From contig JAVHLM010000031.1 in assembly GCA_031082125.1 (NCBI GenBank), positions 1 to 64,000 on the forward strand: a stretch of DNA of 64,000 bases. The letters are read 5' to 3'. The translations under genes were made by a program, and so were the position numbers. Under the pieces are notes generated by a model. It ran no database searches, had not been told where the DNA came from, and was given only the letters and a program-made list of their open reading frames with translations. The DNA comes from Candidatus Eremiobacterota bacterium (GTDB lineage: Bacteria; Vulcanimicrobiota; CADAWZ01; Ess09-12). Positions 1-9,155 of the stretch are shown here, piece by piece; position 1 is the stretch's first letter; every line of letters begins with the position of its first letter.

Positions 1-79
1 AATCAGTGATCGGCTTGCCCTGGAATTGGCGATCGATTATCTCTGGAATACGCAGTCTACCAGGAGTGGGCCAACATAG
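1..79 (+). CDS. possible 3' end of an upstream gene
   Basis: Frame 2 is open from the window edge to a TAG at 77-79, giving about 25 residues. The TAG overlaps the GTG of the next gene by one base (TAGTG), an arrangement typical of coupled genes. The reading is too short to recognise. A competing reading in frame 1 is also open from base 10 and would make the next gene slightly longer. Confidence 0.25.
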   Translation, partial: ISDRLALELAIDYLWNTQSTRSGPT

Positions 80-327
80 TGGTCCTCAACGAGTTCAAGG
101 CAAAGGTCGAGAGAAAGTACCACTGCTGTTATATCGGGAGAAAACACAGTAAGTCGTATCTCTCTTCCCACGACCAGATCATGGAGAAATGGGGGAGCCT
201 GATTGTCAAAAAAGGCGAAATGCCGGGCATCTTTGCCCAGGTGATGAATGACTATTACTACATGATAAGGGCAGATAACCTGGACACGGTCCGCGAGGTG
301 ATCGATTATGTGCACCGGCTCGCATAA
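79..327 (+). CDS. small hypothetical protein
   Basis: An 82-residue protein with a GTG start, preceded by AGGAG at 62-66 (spacing slightly long). It is rich in Lys, Tyr and His, with a Cys pair near residue 16, no signal peptide and no membrane segment. The C-terminus looks like a short alpha/beta element. I do not recognise a family. Its stop lies 8 bp from the end of convergent galT. It could also be the tail of a longer protein that enters from outside the window. Confidence 0.45.
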   Translation: MVLNEFKAKVERKYHCCYIGRKHSKSYLSSHDQIMEKWGSLIVKKGEMPGIFAQVMNDYYYMIRADNLDTVREVIDYVHRLA

Positions 328-335
328 AGAATATT

Positions 336-1892
336 TTACTTCAGTGAAGAGATGAATAGAGCCATGGCGTTGTTTCCTTCCGGTGTCTCCTTGAAGACTC
401 CGGAGCATTCAATCACCTGGACGAATTTATCAGCCACTTCCTGCATGATTATCTCCTTGACGTCGCTTGAGTGAAAAGTATCATATTTATCATATAAAGC
501 AGCCAGCCATTGCTCATGCTTTCCCATCGATTGATCTGATGACAGCTTCGAAAGAGCTGATTTCTTATCATTGAGCAGCAAGAGCTTCTCCAATTCCGCC
601 AGTTCGCCTGCAAGCCTGCCAGGGAGAATAGCCAGCCCCATCGCCTCAATCAATCCGATATTTTCCATTTTTATGTGATGCAGATGGCGGTGAGGATGAA
701 AAATGCCTTCAGGATGCTGATCAGTGGTACGATTATTGCGTAATAACAGGTATACGCAGTATTTATCTTTGTCAAGTTTACGCATAATCGGTGTTATGCC
801 ATTATGACGATTCCCTTGAGCATCATGGGAAATTATATCTAATTCGTGATTATTATAGCCATACCACTTTGCCATAACGATGGTGATCAAAAGAGTCAAA
901 TCCTGCCGGGAGCCGATGAGCCGCAGAGTGGTCACAGGCCACGATAAATGATTCACTTCCCCATGGGCAAAACTGTCGATTTTATAGGTATTTTTTATTT
1001 TTGCCTTTTCAATCGGAAAGATATGATTGCCTGCCTGATAATGATCATGGCACAGTATTGAGCCGCCGACAATTGGAATATCACTGTTTGAGCCAATAAT
1101 ATAGTGAGGCACTGAATCAACAAAATCAAAGAGATTGGCGAAAGTGTTTTGATTTATTGCCATGTCGCAATGTACAGGATCTATGACTATCGAGTGTTCA
1201 GGATAATAGGAATAGGGTGAATACTGAAAAAACCAGGGTTTATTGTTTAACTGAATTTCCAGCAGGCGATGATTATGGCGGGAGGCCTGGGAGCTGCTTC
1301 CCGCATATCCTTCGTTTTCAATGCAGAGCGGGCATTTTGGATATTCGATGTTTTCGGGCTTGATCAGATTGGCCCGGGCAATGTCAAGCGGGTCTTTTTC
1401 CGGCTTTGAGAGATTAATTGTTATCTCCACGTGGCCGAAGGGTGTACGGCTCTGCCAGGATTGATCTTTAGCAATATCTGCCGTTCTGATGTAATTGGTA
1501 TCCTTACTGAACTGATAATACCAGTCTATTGCAGCCTTGATTCCTTTATTCTGCTGCAATTGCCTGAATATATTCTCAACCGTGCCAGGGAGCGGCAGCA
1601 ATAAATCAATTAAATGAGTTTCCGCCTGCTCTTGATTTTCTCCCAGGCGGGCACTCCGAGCGCCATCAAGTGACAGATAAATATTTTCAGCTATAGTTGC
1701 CAGGCTCTGCGCAGCCAATGAATCAGGCGCTATTGAGGGAAACTGCCGCGGTGCGCTCAGGCCCAGGGTTAAATATAATTTATTTCTCAGATAAATGATG
1801 TCGCGATGAGTTGTCAGCTTAAGCTCAAGGGACCTGGCCAGAAAGAGCTCGATCAGCTCATAGAGATTTGCTGCTGATGCCTGGTGTTTCAT
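336..1892 (-). CDS. galT: UDP-glucose--hexose-1-phosphate uridylyltransferase, class II
   Basis: A 518-residue protein of the class II GalT family (the type common in Firmicutes), not the shorter E. coli type. It exchanges UMP between UDP-glucose and galactose-1-phosphate in the cytoplasmic Leloir pathway. The His-rich signature GGSILCHDHYQAGNH lies mid-protein; the N-terminal helical region and overall length fit the family. ATG at 1892 follows AGGAG with a spacing of about 7. The start lies inside the 3' end of galK (35-bp overlap), so the two are almost certainly co-transcribed and coupled. No epimerase (galE) or mutarotase is seen here. Confidence 0.93.
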   Translation of the reverse strand: MKHQASAANLYELIELFLARSLELKLTTHRDIIYLRNKLYLTLGLSAPRQFPSIAPDSLAAQSLATIAENIYLSLDGARSARLGENQEQAETHLIDLLLPLPGTVENIFRQLQQNKGIKAAIDWYYQFSKDTNYIRTADIAKDQSWQSRTPFGHVEITINLSKPEKDPLDIARANLIKPENIEYPKCPLCIENEGYAGSSSQASRHNHRLLEIQLNNKPWFFQYSPYSYYPEHSIVIDPVHCDMAINQNTFANLFDFVDSVPHYIIGSNSDIPIVGGSILCHDHYQAGNHIFPIEKAKIKNTYKIDSFAHGEVNHLSWPVTTLRLIGSRQDLTLLITIVMAKWYGYNNHELDIISHDAQGNRHNGITPIMRKLDKDKYCVYLLLRNNRTTDQHPEGIFHPHRHLHHIKMENIGLIEAMGLAILPGRLAGELAELEKLLLLNDKKSALSKLSSDQSMGKHEQWLAALYDKYDTFHSSDVKEIIMQEVADKFVQVIECSGVFKETPEGNNAMALFISSLK

Positions 1893-3087
1893 GAGATAAC
1901 TCCTGATTTATTTCACCGGCGCCATTCCCGGCTTTTACCACATAGAAATCCGCCTCCAAGCCTGTGGAGTGCCTGTAATCAGCACCGACACACCTGATGA
2001 AATCATCAACCTGATTCTTGTTTACCAGGCTTACGGTGCACCCGCCGAAACCGGCTCCTGTCATTCGTGAGCCGGTACATCCGGTATGATTCCAGGCTGC
2101 TGCCGCCAGGCTGTCCAATTCTTTGCCGGTTACTTCATAATAATCACGAAGTGAAATATGCGACTGATTCATAAGTTCGCCGAAGGTGGTCAAATCATTT
2201 ATCTGCAGGGCTTTAAATGCGGCCAGGGTGCGCTGGTTCTCGCTTACCGCATGAAACACCCGCTTATATTCCACGGGACTGGTTACCACGTCTCTCACCT
2301 TTTCCAACTGTGCCACATCCAGCTCACATAAGGATTTAACCGGCACCCTGGTCTGCAGCTGAGATAAAGCATGGTCGCATTCAGCACGGCGCTCATTATA
2401 CCTGGATTCTGCCAGGCCTCGTTTCTTGTTGGTATTGGCAATCACGATCAGGTGCTCGCCAAGCTTCAGGGGAGCGTATTGATACGAGAGAGTATTGCAA
2501 TCCAATAGAATCGCATGATCCGTTTTTCCCATTGCAATGACGAATTGATCCATGATCCCGCACTTTACCCCGATGAACTGGTTCTCTGCCTTCTGGCAGA
2601 GCAGGGCAAGCTCTTCACCCGGTAAATCCGCAAAATTGCCGTAATGTCTCACAACAGTTGCCATCAATACCTCGATTGATGCGGAAGAAGATAATCCGGC
2701 GCCATTCGGAATAGTGCCGTAAAACAGAATATCAAGACCATTGCTGAGCCTATGACCTTTATCTGCCATGACCCTGAGCACGCCTTTAGGGTAGTTTGCC
2801 CAGTCGTGCCGGTCTTCCTTAATCAGGCTGTCCAGCGTGAAGTCAATGATTCCGGTTGCGGGGAAATTTTCGGAATAGCAGCGAATGACCTCATCTTTCC
2901 GGGGGAGTGCCAGTGCATAGGTGCCAATATCCAGGGCGCATGGGAAAACATTGCCGCCGTTATAATCAGTATGCTCACCAATAAGATTTACGCGGCCGGG
3001 CGCGAAGAAATAACGCGGGTGATCGTGAGCCCCGAATATTTTTTTGAAATTTTCCTGAAGCTGTCCATAAATTTGCTGCATGATCAT
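1858..3087 (-). CDS. galK: galactokinase
   Basis: A 409-residue GHMP-family kinase that phosphorylates alpha-D-galactose at C1, the first committed step of the Leloir pathway. The galactokinase signature PGRVNLIGEHTDYNGG is near residue 31, the ATP-binding motif GLSSSASIEV near the middle, and the third GHMP motif GAGFGGC near the C-terminus. Length is normal for the family. Two Met codons (3087 and 3081) are possible starts; upstream Shine-Dalgarno pairing is weak. First gene of a galK-galT unit. About 200 AT-rich bp separate it from the divergent gene at 3313, where the promoters must lie. Confidence 0.97.
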   Translation of the reverse strand: MIMQQIYGQLQENFKKIFGAHDHPRYFFAPGRVNLIGEHTDYNGGNVFPCALDIGTYALALPRKDEVIRCYSENFPATGIIDFTLDSLIKEDRHDWANYPKGVLRVMADKGHRLSNGLDILFYGTIPNGAGLSSSASIEVLMATVVRHYGNFADLPGEELALLCQKAENQFIGVKCGIMDQFVIAMGKTDHAILLDCNTLSYQYAPLKLGEHLIVIANTNKKRGLAESRYNERRAECDHALSQLQTRVPVKSLCELDVAQLEKVRDVVTSPVEYKRVFHAVSENQRTLAAFKALQINDLTTFGELMNQSHISLRDYYEVTGKELDSLAAAAWNHTGCTGSRMTGAGFGGCTVSLVNKNQVDDFIRCVGADYRHSTGLEADFYVVKAGNGAGEINQELSHETPGISSKSL

Positions 3088-3312
3088 TTTACCTTGCCTG
3101 TCATCTCCTGCTCCCGTCCGGAGAGCTTTTCCTCAATCTTTTTTTTGGTGAAAAAAGGGGACTCTCTGATGTCTGATTATTGAACCTGCAAATTCATAAT
3201 AAATTAACAATATTTTAACATAATGGCAATGGTTATTTCAAGAAATTTTCATTGAATGGAGTGATAAAGAGAAAAGGGCATTCAGATTCCGTCATAAATG
3301 CATGGAGGGACT

Positions 3313-5352
3313 ATGGGGAGCGATGATAACGACTTCACGATAGATGCTGTTCAGGATGCAGGCAGTTACCGCAGCCAGACAACTCAGCCTGACGACAATG
3401 CCATGCCGCAGAAAGAGGCGGCGTCTGCCGAGAGCGCCAATAAATCAGGACTTTCACAGGTGGCGCCCTCAGACCAGGAGGAGAGCCAGGGCAGCGAAGC
3501 ATCAAAGACTGATAGGGTCTCAATATCAAGGGAAATAAAAGGACCCGAAAAAAGCTCAAAAAGCACTGCGGATTCCCTCAAAGCTTTCAGTGAAAGCTGG
3601 AACGGGGTGAATAAGGACAAAGAGAAGAACAATGATAACGATAAAGAGAGCGGCAGCCTGAAAGAGATACACAAGAGGCTCGAAAATAACAGCGAGATTA
3701 AAAACAGAATAAAGGATCTTGATGATACCTCCAGGGCATCGGTGAGCACGGCCGCAGAAGATGCTTACAGGAAGGCAAAAAAAGAGGGTGCAGAGGACTG
3801 GAAGGCTTTAAGGGCCGCAACAGAAGCAGGAAATGAAAAGTCAAAAGAGGCAAAAAGGGACAGCGACAGGTCAAAAGAAATAGAAAACCTGAGCCCCGGC
3901 GACAGGGAAAGAGCCGATAAGATCAGGCAGCGATCAGTTTCAGAGGGGAATGCCCAGGAAAAATCCCCCGAAGAAATAAAAAAGACGGCCGATAAAGCCG
4001 TTGACGCGCAGCTGAATAATATGAAGCGTGAGAAGGCTCTTGACGAATCCATTTCAAAGATGAACGATGAACAGAGGGAAACCATGAGGCGCGAAATGGA
4101 TAAGGCCTATGTTGCTGCAATGCGCCAGGGTATGGATGATGAACAGTGCAAAAAAGAAGCCGTTGACAGGGGCAGGGTTGTTGAAAAGATAGATGGTTCT
4201 AAGTCTTTAAGCTCAGGCATGAAGGATATGAACCAGGATGAAAAAGGATCAGTCTATCAGGCTTCTCACGATTCCTATAAACAGGAAATGCAGAAGAGCG
4301 GCGATGAGCGGAAGTCCATGCAGAATGCCGAGGAGTCTGCCAGAAAGACAGGCAGGGACATCCAGAAGGATCATTCCAGCCTGAAAGAGCTCCAGAGAGC
4401 CATTGAAAATGGAAGCACCACCAGGCAGCAGTACAAGAGCTTTGATGAAAAGGAAAAGACTTCAGTCAGCACTGTTGCAGAGGAAGCCTATAAATCGGCA
4501 AGACAAAAAGGTGAGAGCAATGATAAGGCCGTGAAAGCGGCGAAAGAGGCGGCATCGGCAAGAGTAAATGAGATTCAGGGGAATCACAATCGAATCAAGG
4601 AGATGGAAAAACTCGATCCCGCAATGAGAGAGAGAGTTCAGGGCGCCATGCAGCAGGCATCGCAGAATGCCCGGCTCGGTGGATCAAATGATATCGAGCA
4701 GGAGAGGGCTGCAGGCAGAGCCGGAGATCAGGAAATAAAAGACATCGGAAACGAGCAGTTCGTTGAGAAGTACAAAGGCAAAATGAGCGAAGAGGATCAG
4801 AAAGCAGTGGATAAGGCCTCTCAGGAGGCTTACAATAAAGCCATCAGTGAAGGTAAAAGCCCTCAGGATGCAAAAAGAGAGGGAACAGGCGCAGCCATGG
4901 AAAAGGTCGAGCCGTCAAAAACCTTGCCGCCTCTTGAGGTACCTAAAGGATACAGCGAGAAAACAAAGACCTTCGGTGAACCGGGATCACATCAGACGAA
5001 AATGAAAATGCCGGCAGGCAAAAATGGAGAGATGATTGAGGTGACCTGCCATGAGAAGCTTGCCGAGAGAATGAAGACCATGTTTGAAGAGGTCAGGGAC
5101 AGAGGCAAATCCCATCTTCTCAAGCAGGATTTTGGCGGATGCTCTTACTATCGTGATACTACCGGTGGCGGGTCTCTCAGCAATCATTCCTGGGGCATCG
5201 CCTTTGATGTGAATGCCGGACAGCCGGGAAATGGATTTAATACCTCATATCCGACAGAGGACCAGAACCAGCTTGCAGAGATATTTGAAAAATACGGCTT
5301 CAAGCAGCTGAAAAATGATCGCATGCACTTTGAATACTGCACAGGGAGCTAA
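3313..5352 (+). CDS. repeat-rich protein with C-terminal M15 (VanY-like) peptidase domain
   Basis: About 679 residues. ATG at 3313 is preferred because GGAGG (3304-3308) sits just upstream; an in-frame ATG at 3298 lacks such a site. Residues 1-100 are Ser/Asp/Lys-rich and look disordered. Residues about 100-540 hold roughly six degenerate 60-70-residue helical repeats with the core pattern V..A...AY..A...G.....A...A. The C-terminal 140 residues match the M15 D,D-/L,D-peptidase fold: zinc ligands appear as H625 and D632 in SNHSWGIAFD and H672 in RMHFEY, suggesting cleavage of peptidoglycan peptides. There is no signal peptide or membrane segment, so delivery to the wall would need a non-Sec route. 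It converges with the gene at 5373, 20 bp away. Assignment to M15 is fairly firm; biological role is unknown. Confidence 0.85.
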   Translation: MGSDDNDFTIDAVQDAGSYRSQTTQPDDNAMPQKEAASAESANKSGLSQVAPSDQEESQGSEASKTDRVSISREIKGPEKSSKSTADSLKAFSESWNGVNKDKEKNNDNDKESGSLKEIHKRLENNSEIKNRIKDLDDTSRASVSTAAEDAYRKAKKEGAEDWKALRAATEAGNEKSKEAKRDSDRSKEIENLSPGDRERADKIRQRSVSEGNAQEKSPEEIKKTADKAVDAQLNNMKREKALDESISKMNDEQRETMRREMDKAYVAAMRQGMDDEQCKKEAVDRGRVVEKIDGSKSLSSGMKDMNQDEKGSVYQASHDSYKQEMQKSGDERKSMQNAEESARKTGRDIQKDHSSLKELQRAIENGSTTRQQYKSFDEKEKTSVSTVAEEAYKSARQKGESNDKAVKAAKEAASARVNEIQGNHNRIKEMEKLDPAMRERVQGAMQQASQNARLGGSNDIEQERAAGRAGDQEIKDIGNEQFVEKYKGKMSEEDQKAVDKASQEAYNKAISEGKSPQDAKREGTGAAMEKVEPSKTLPPLEVPKGYSEKTKTFGEPGSHQTKMKMPAGKNGEMIEVTCHEKLAERMKTMFEEVRDRGKSHLLKQDFGGCSYYRDTTGGGSLSNHSWGIAFDVNAGQPGNGFNTSYPTEDQNQLAEIFEKYGFKQLKNDRMHFEYCTGS

Positions 5353-5372
5353 ACCCGCTTATTCCGCAAGGG

Positions 5373-7073
5373 CTAATTCGCCAGCATTGCGTCCGGTGTC
5401 AGATTTCCCTCTGAGTGAATTATCCTTCCCTTTCTGTCAAAGCCCAAAATGACGCTCTCCATCGATTGAGTGTCATACCGGTGCCCTCCCCCGGAATAGG
5501 CGATGAATGTCTCGCCGCGGTCATTATGGTAAAGCTGCTGAGGGCTCATTTTCACGCCCGGGGGCATGCCGAGGGCTTCCCGGTTCTCGTCAAAATAGCG
5601 CTGCGCCATGGCTGTTGAAGAGGCCTCATCTCCGCCCGGGGAAGCATTCCCTGAGGTGCGCAGGAATTCCCTGCCTGTGCGAAGGCCTGCAGGCAGGGCA
5701 AGGGCCGGGTTTTCTCCGAGCCTGCCGGTCCAGGCCTCCTGTGCCTTGGTCAGTGAAGCAGTGAGATTCATGTCGATTCCCGATTCTCTGAAGTTTTTCG
5801 CATAAATTTCGCGGTATCTGCCCCCGTTATCAATGGTATCGGCCTTCATCATCGCGTTGCAGAGATCGGAGGTGAATACCTGGCTCCCCCGCGCCGCGGG
5901 AAGAAAGTCAAGGGTTCTGCTGAAGTCGGAGCCCACCGCGTCCCTTGCCTTGATGAAGGCTACTTCTTTCGGCATCGTGGGATTTTCGGCCCGCATCTGT
6001 GTATAGATGTCATACACGCTGTTGTAGACGCCGCTTGAAAAGGCCTGCTTATGCGGATCCTGCCCTTTGAAGAGATCGTCTAATGATGCGGCTCCGGAGC
6101 TTTCTGCAGCAGGGCCCTCAGGTTTCGGGCGCTGAGAAATATCGCGCATCCCTTCCTGCGCACCGGGAGTCCTTGTGTCGCCTGCCCCCAGCTTTCTCTC
6201 GAGCTCGGCAAACTCCCTGTTCCCTCCTTCGGCAATCCTTGATGCTACCGTGGAGCGTTCCCCTCTCTCCCAGCTCGAGATGACTTTCCTGGACACCTCC
6301 TTGTCATTCAGCGCGGTGAATAATGCGGTAGTGTCGGCAAATTCCTCCTGTACCTGGTTCTTCTCCGGGGAGGTCAGCAGGTAGTTCGTCTGGTGGTCGT
6401 ACTCCGGTCTCTGGCTGTCGAGGATGGCGTGCCCTGTCTCATGGGAGATTACATCAGGATCCTTGGCCGTCTCTCTCATATCGGCCGTGATCCCCACCTG
6501 CGGGTTGTTGCCGGTGTGAAGGTATCCGGCAGGAGACTGCTCGTTACTCTCCATGGTCTTGTCAATCCGTATATCGAGTCTCTTTCCATCGCGAAACTGG
6601 AAATCCCGTCCCAGATAGTGGGATACCACCCCGTGGGTTTTCGTGGCCGCGGTGAGGCTCTGGGTTACCCTGTCATCACCGGTGATGGCGCCGCCGGGAG
6701 CTGCCTGAACAAGCGGCCTGGCTGTCGAGGCGCTTGTCACCTGGATGTGCTCGTTGTAAATCTGGGGAACGAGTCCGCCAGCCCCGCCCTGATCTGCCTG
6801 GATTCCCGCCGAGGAGGACGATCCGCCCGCCGATGCATATTCCATGAGTTTCTGGTAGCGGGTATCGCTCGCTTTCAGTACTCTTGCCCTCTGGCTGATC
6901 GGCGTATCCTGGGGCTCCGTGAGGGCATTGGATTGTGATGAATACGTGGCGTGAGGATTATCAACGGTATCATAGAGCTCCGGATTGTCGGTCTCAGGCT
7001 TCTGAGAGACCGGAGCCTGAGGCTTCTCCTCTTTATTCTGAAGAAAAACGGGGGAAACCACAAAGTCGCTCAT
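5373..7073 (-). CDS. signal-less protein with HExxH metallopeptidase-like core
   Basis: About 566 residues. ATG at 7073 has GGGAG just upstream; a TTG seven codons earlier is a less likely start. The first 130 residues are Gln/Ser/Pro-rich and probably disordered. A zinc-peptidase-like motif HETGH lies at residues 211-215, and EEFAD at 243-247 is placed where a gluzincin third ligand would be expected. The C-terminal half is helical, with a final segment YDTQSMESVILGFDRKGRII of unknown fold. No signal peptide. It is organised like the proteins at 3313 and 34362 (disordered N-terminus, peptidase-like core, no export signal). Could be a secreted effector or toxin; that is inference only. Confidence 0.75.
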   Translation of the reverse strand: MSDFVVSPVFLQNKEEKPQAPVSQKPETDNPELYDTVDNPHATYSSQSNALTEPQDTPISQRARVLKASDTRYQKLMEYASAGGSSSSAGIQADQGGAGGLVPQIYNEHIQVTSASTARPLVQAAPGGAITGDDRVTQSLTAATKTHGVVSHYLGRDFQFRDGKRLDIRIDKTMESNEQSPAGYLHTGNNPQVGITADMRETAKDPDVISHETGHAILDSQRPEYDHQTNYLLTSPEKNQVQEEFADTTALFTALNDKEVSRKVISSWERGERSTVASRIAEGGNREFAELERKLGAGDTRTPGAQEGMRDISQRPKPEGPAAESSGAASLDDLFKGQDPHKQAFSSGVYNSVYDIYTQMRAENPTMPKEVAFIKARDAVGSDFSRTLDFLPAARGSQVFTSDLCNAMMKADTIDNGGRYREIYAKNFRESGIDMNLTASLTKAQEAWTGRLGENPALALPAGLRTGREFLRTSGNASPGGDEASSTAMAQRYFDENREALGMPPGVKMSPQQLYHNDRGETFIAYSGGGHRYDTQSMESVILGFDRKGRIIHSEGNLTPDAMLAN

Positions 7074-7159
7074 CTTGCACTCTCCCTTTCCCAAACTCAG
7101 GATGGACCCTGCTGCGGGGATTTACCTGATTGTTTTTTACACTGATTTATGTCAACATT

Positions 7160-7165
7160 ATTATA
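7160..7165 (-). promoter_or_regulatory. possible extended -10 promoter for the HExxH gene
   Basis: On the minus strand the AT-rich leader reads TGATATAAT, an extended -10 element, about 85 bases upstream of the ATG at 7073. No clear -35 box is visible. Confidence 0.35.
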
Positions 7166-7210
7166 TCATATTAATTTAAACAATTCGTTACGTTTTTGTA
7201 ACATTTTCAA

Positions 7211-8947
7211 TTATTTCCGGCCGGGGGGACCGGTCTCAAGATGAGGACTTTCATGTGCCGGCGGACAAGAAATGACCCCGATGAGGTCAAAATGCCGGCA
7301 CAGCTCATCTTTTATACGGCTGAGTATTCCTGAGATCTCTTTTTCATCTGTCAGATCTATGAGCAAGGGGATGCTGGTTTCGTCTTCATCATGAATTGTC
7401 TTTATATGAAGCGTGCAATCATAGCAGTCTATATAAAGTATATTATGGACGTGAGTATGGGGCATCCATGACAGGCTGGTTTTTCTGCAGAGGCGGTTGG
7501 TGGATCGGTAGTCACGGCACATCTGCGGTCTTCCCTCATAGATTGTGCAGCAGAATTTATCAGGCGCGATCTGCCTGAGGAATGGGCACTCCCATGTATC
7601 AGCGCCTCTCTTTACCTTTGTGATGATCCTGTCTGATGAGTTCCAGGTAAATCTCCCAGGTCCAAGGTACTTATTCTCCAGTTCTGAAACTGTCATCTTC
7701 AGATGCGCCGCAAGGTTTTCCACATCTTCCCGCGTAATCTCCAGCTGATACTCTCTGCAGCATGCCCCGCACATGAAGCAGCCGGGAGCTTTATGCCGCA
7801 GGTGTGCCCTCAGGAGCTCATGGTCTATTGCGAGAGCTGCATTGATGAGCTCCCGGCTCAAAGACAGCATGTTCTGGTTATCACGGTAAAGAAGGGTGCC
7901 CTGAAAACACTCCTCTTTTCTCCTGCCTATGACAAACATGACCTCGGGAAGAAACCGCAGGGCTTTTATCCATGTGCCGCAGGCTTCCGAAGATCCCTGA
8001 GCCTTTCCCGTCCTGTAAGTGAGATTATTCTGCAGAAGAGACCCGATGGCTTTCATCTTGTCTTTTAATTCCCCCACAAGGGGTGTCCCGGGTTCCCCTG
8101 CTTCCTCTATCATCTCAAGGTTTGCCACCATCTCCTGTAACTCTATGATTCTCTCAATCCTTCGCGGGGTCAGGCCGCAATAAATGAGATCCTCGTGCTC
8201 TTCGTCAAGAATCCGTGCAGTCTCGCGAACAAGATGTGAGAATTCGCTGAGAGTCTCTTCCTCAAATTCCAGAAGTGAGCTTTTTAACTTCTCAAAAGAG
8301 GAGAGAAGAGAGGGATTGATCATGTGATCTTCAAACTTTCTTCCTGAATCGAGAGTGATGGCAACGCTGTCTCCCTTTATGGTGATGCGCTTTACTCCTT
8401 TCAGGAGTTTTTCGGGTGATTTCACGCACATTTCCTGGGCAGGAATGAGATTCATACATGCCCGGGGGCGGACAGGAAATATGCGGCATGCATGCAGTCC
8501 GTTCGGCGTGGCTTCCAGAAACACGCAGCGGCCCTGCTCCTGTTTCAATATTCCATCTTTTTCATTCCATGTGTGAGTCTTTGAGGAGTAAAGCTCCCTT
8601 GCTTCATCTTCTGTATCCAGGTTCAGATGCAGGCTTATCTGCTGAATATCTCTCGCCGTGACATAGACACCGGACCTCCTGCAGCAGTTTCCGCAGCGGC
8701 CGCAGGTGTCATAAAAAAGCTCTTTCTCGTAGGTCTCCACGACTGTCTTTATAAGCTTGCTGATGGTATCGCGGATTGCGGGGTTTTTCTTGTGGAGAAT
8801 CCTTGTTTTTCTCACCATCCCGTCATTGATTGGATTCGTGATCTCCAGGAATTTGGGGTTGAAATCAAAGAATGTGGACTCATTGACAATCATCTGCCAC
8901 CTTGCTTTCTTGCACCACGATCGCTCACGCTCCAGGTAGTCTCTCAT
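7211..8947 (-). CDS. tandem YkgJ-type (CxxCxxCC) metal-binding protein
   Basis: 578 residues if the first ATG is used; an internal Met at codon 19 (8893) preceded by AAGGTGG is an alternative start. It contains two copies of the YkgJ/UPF0153 'zinc- or iron-chelating' module. Copy 1: C82, C85, C88, C89, then C141, C154, C164. Copy 2: C390, C393, C396, C397, then C454, C466/C467, C477, C487. In both copies the later cysteines sit in an 'ECPFL...C.IY..RP..CR' context typical of the family. A helical linker separates them. No membrane segment, presumably cytoplasmic. YkgJ proteins are thought to bind a metal or Fe-S cluster, but their reaction is not established. A paralogue of the same layout lies at 14311. 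Confidence 0.87.
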   Translation of the reverse strand: MRDYLERERSWCKKARWQMIVNESTFFDFNPKFLEITNPINDGMVRKTRILHKKNPAIRDTISKLIKTVVETYEKELFYDTCGRCGNCCRRSGVYVTARDIQQISLHLNLDTEDEARELYSSKTHTWNEKDGILKQEQGRCVFLEATPNGLHACRIFPVRPRACMNLIPAQEMCVKSPEKLLKGVKRITIKGDSVAITLDSGRKFEDHMINPSLLSSFEKLKSSLLEFEEETLSEFSHLVRETARILDEEHEDLIYCGLTPRRIERIIELQEMVANLEMIEEAGEPGTPLVGELKDKMKAIGSLLQNNLTYRTGKAQGSSEACGTWIKALRFLPEVMFVIGRRKEECFQGTLLYRDNQNMLSLSRELINAALAIDHELLRAHLRHKAPGCFMCGACCREYQLEITREDVENLAAHLKMTVSELENKYLGPGRFTWNSSDRIITKVKRGADTWECPFLRQIAPDKFCCTIYEGRPQMCRDYRSTNRLCRKTSLSWMPHTHVHNILYIDCYDCTLHIKTIHDEDETSIPLLIDLTDEKEISGILSRIKDELCRHFDLIGVISCPPAHESPHLETGPPGRK

Positions 8948-9155
8948 ATCTTTGCAATCATCTCCGAAAATATATCACAGCCTTGGTGCCAAGTCAATAC
9001 ATTTTGGATTCTCAAGCGGGGTGGAAGGCCTATATTGACAATGAAAGGAACGGCCGGTGAAGGGAATCTCTCTGCTGAAACGAAGTATCATCTTTATCCC
9101 TGATGAGAACAGGAACTATCGCCAAGGCTTCAACGGCACCTGATCAAGAGGCACT

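Noticed and set aside
6393-6938. A 181-residue plus-strand frame opposite the HExxH gene at 5373
   Set aside because: Shadow frame; no motif, no ribosome-binding site, and the minus-strand protein is well supported.
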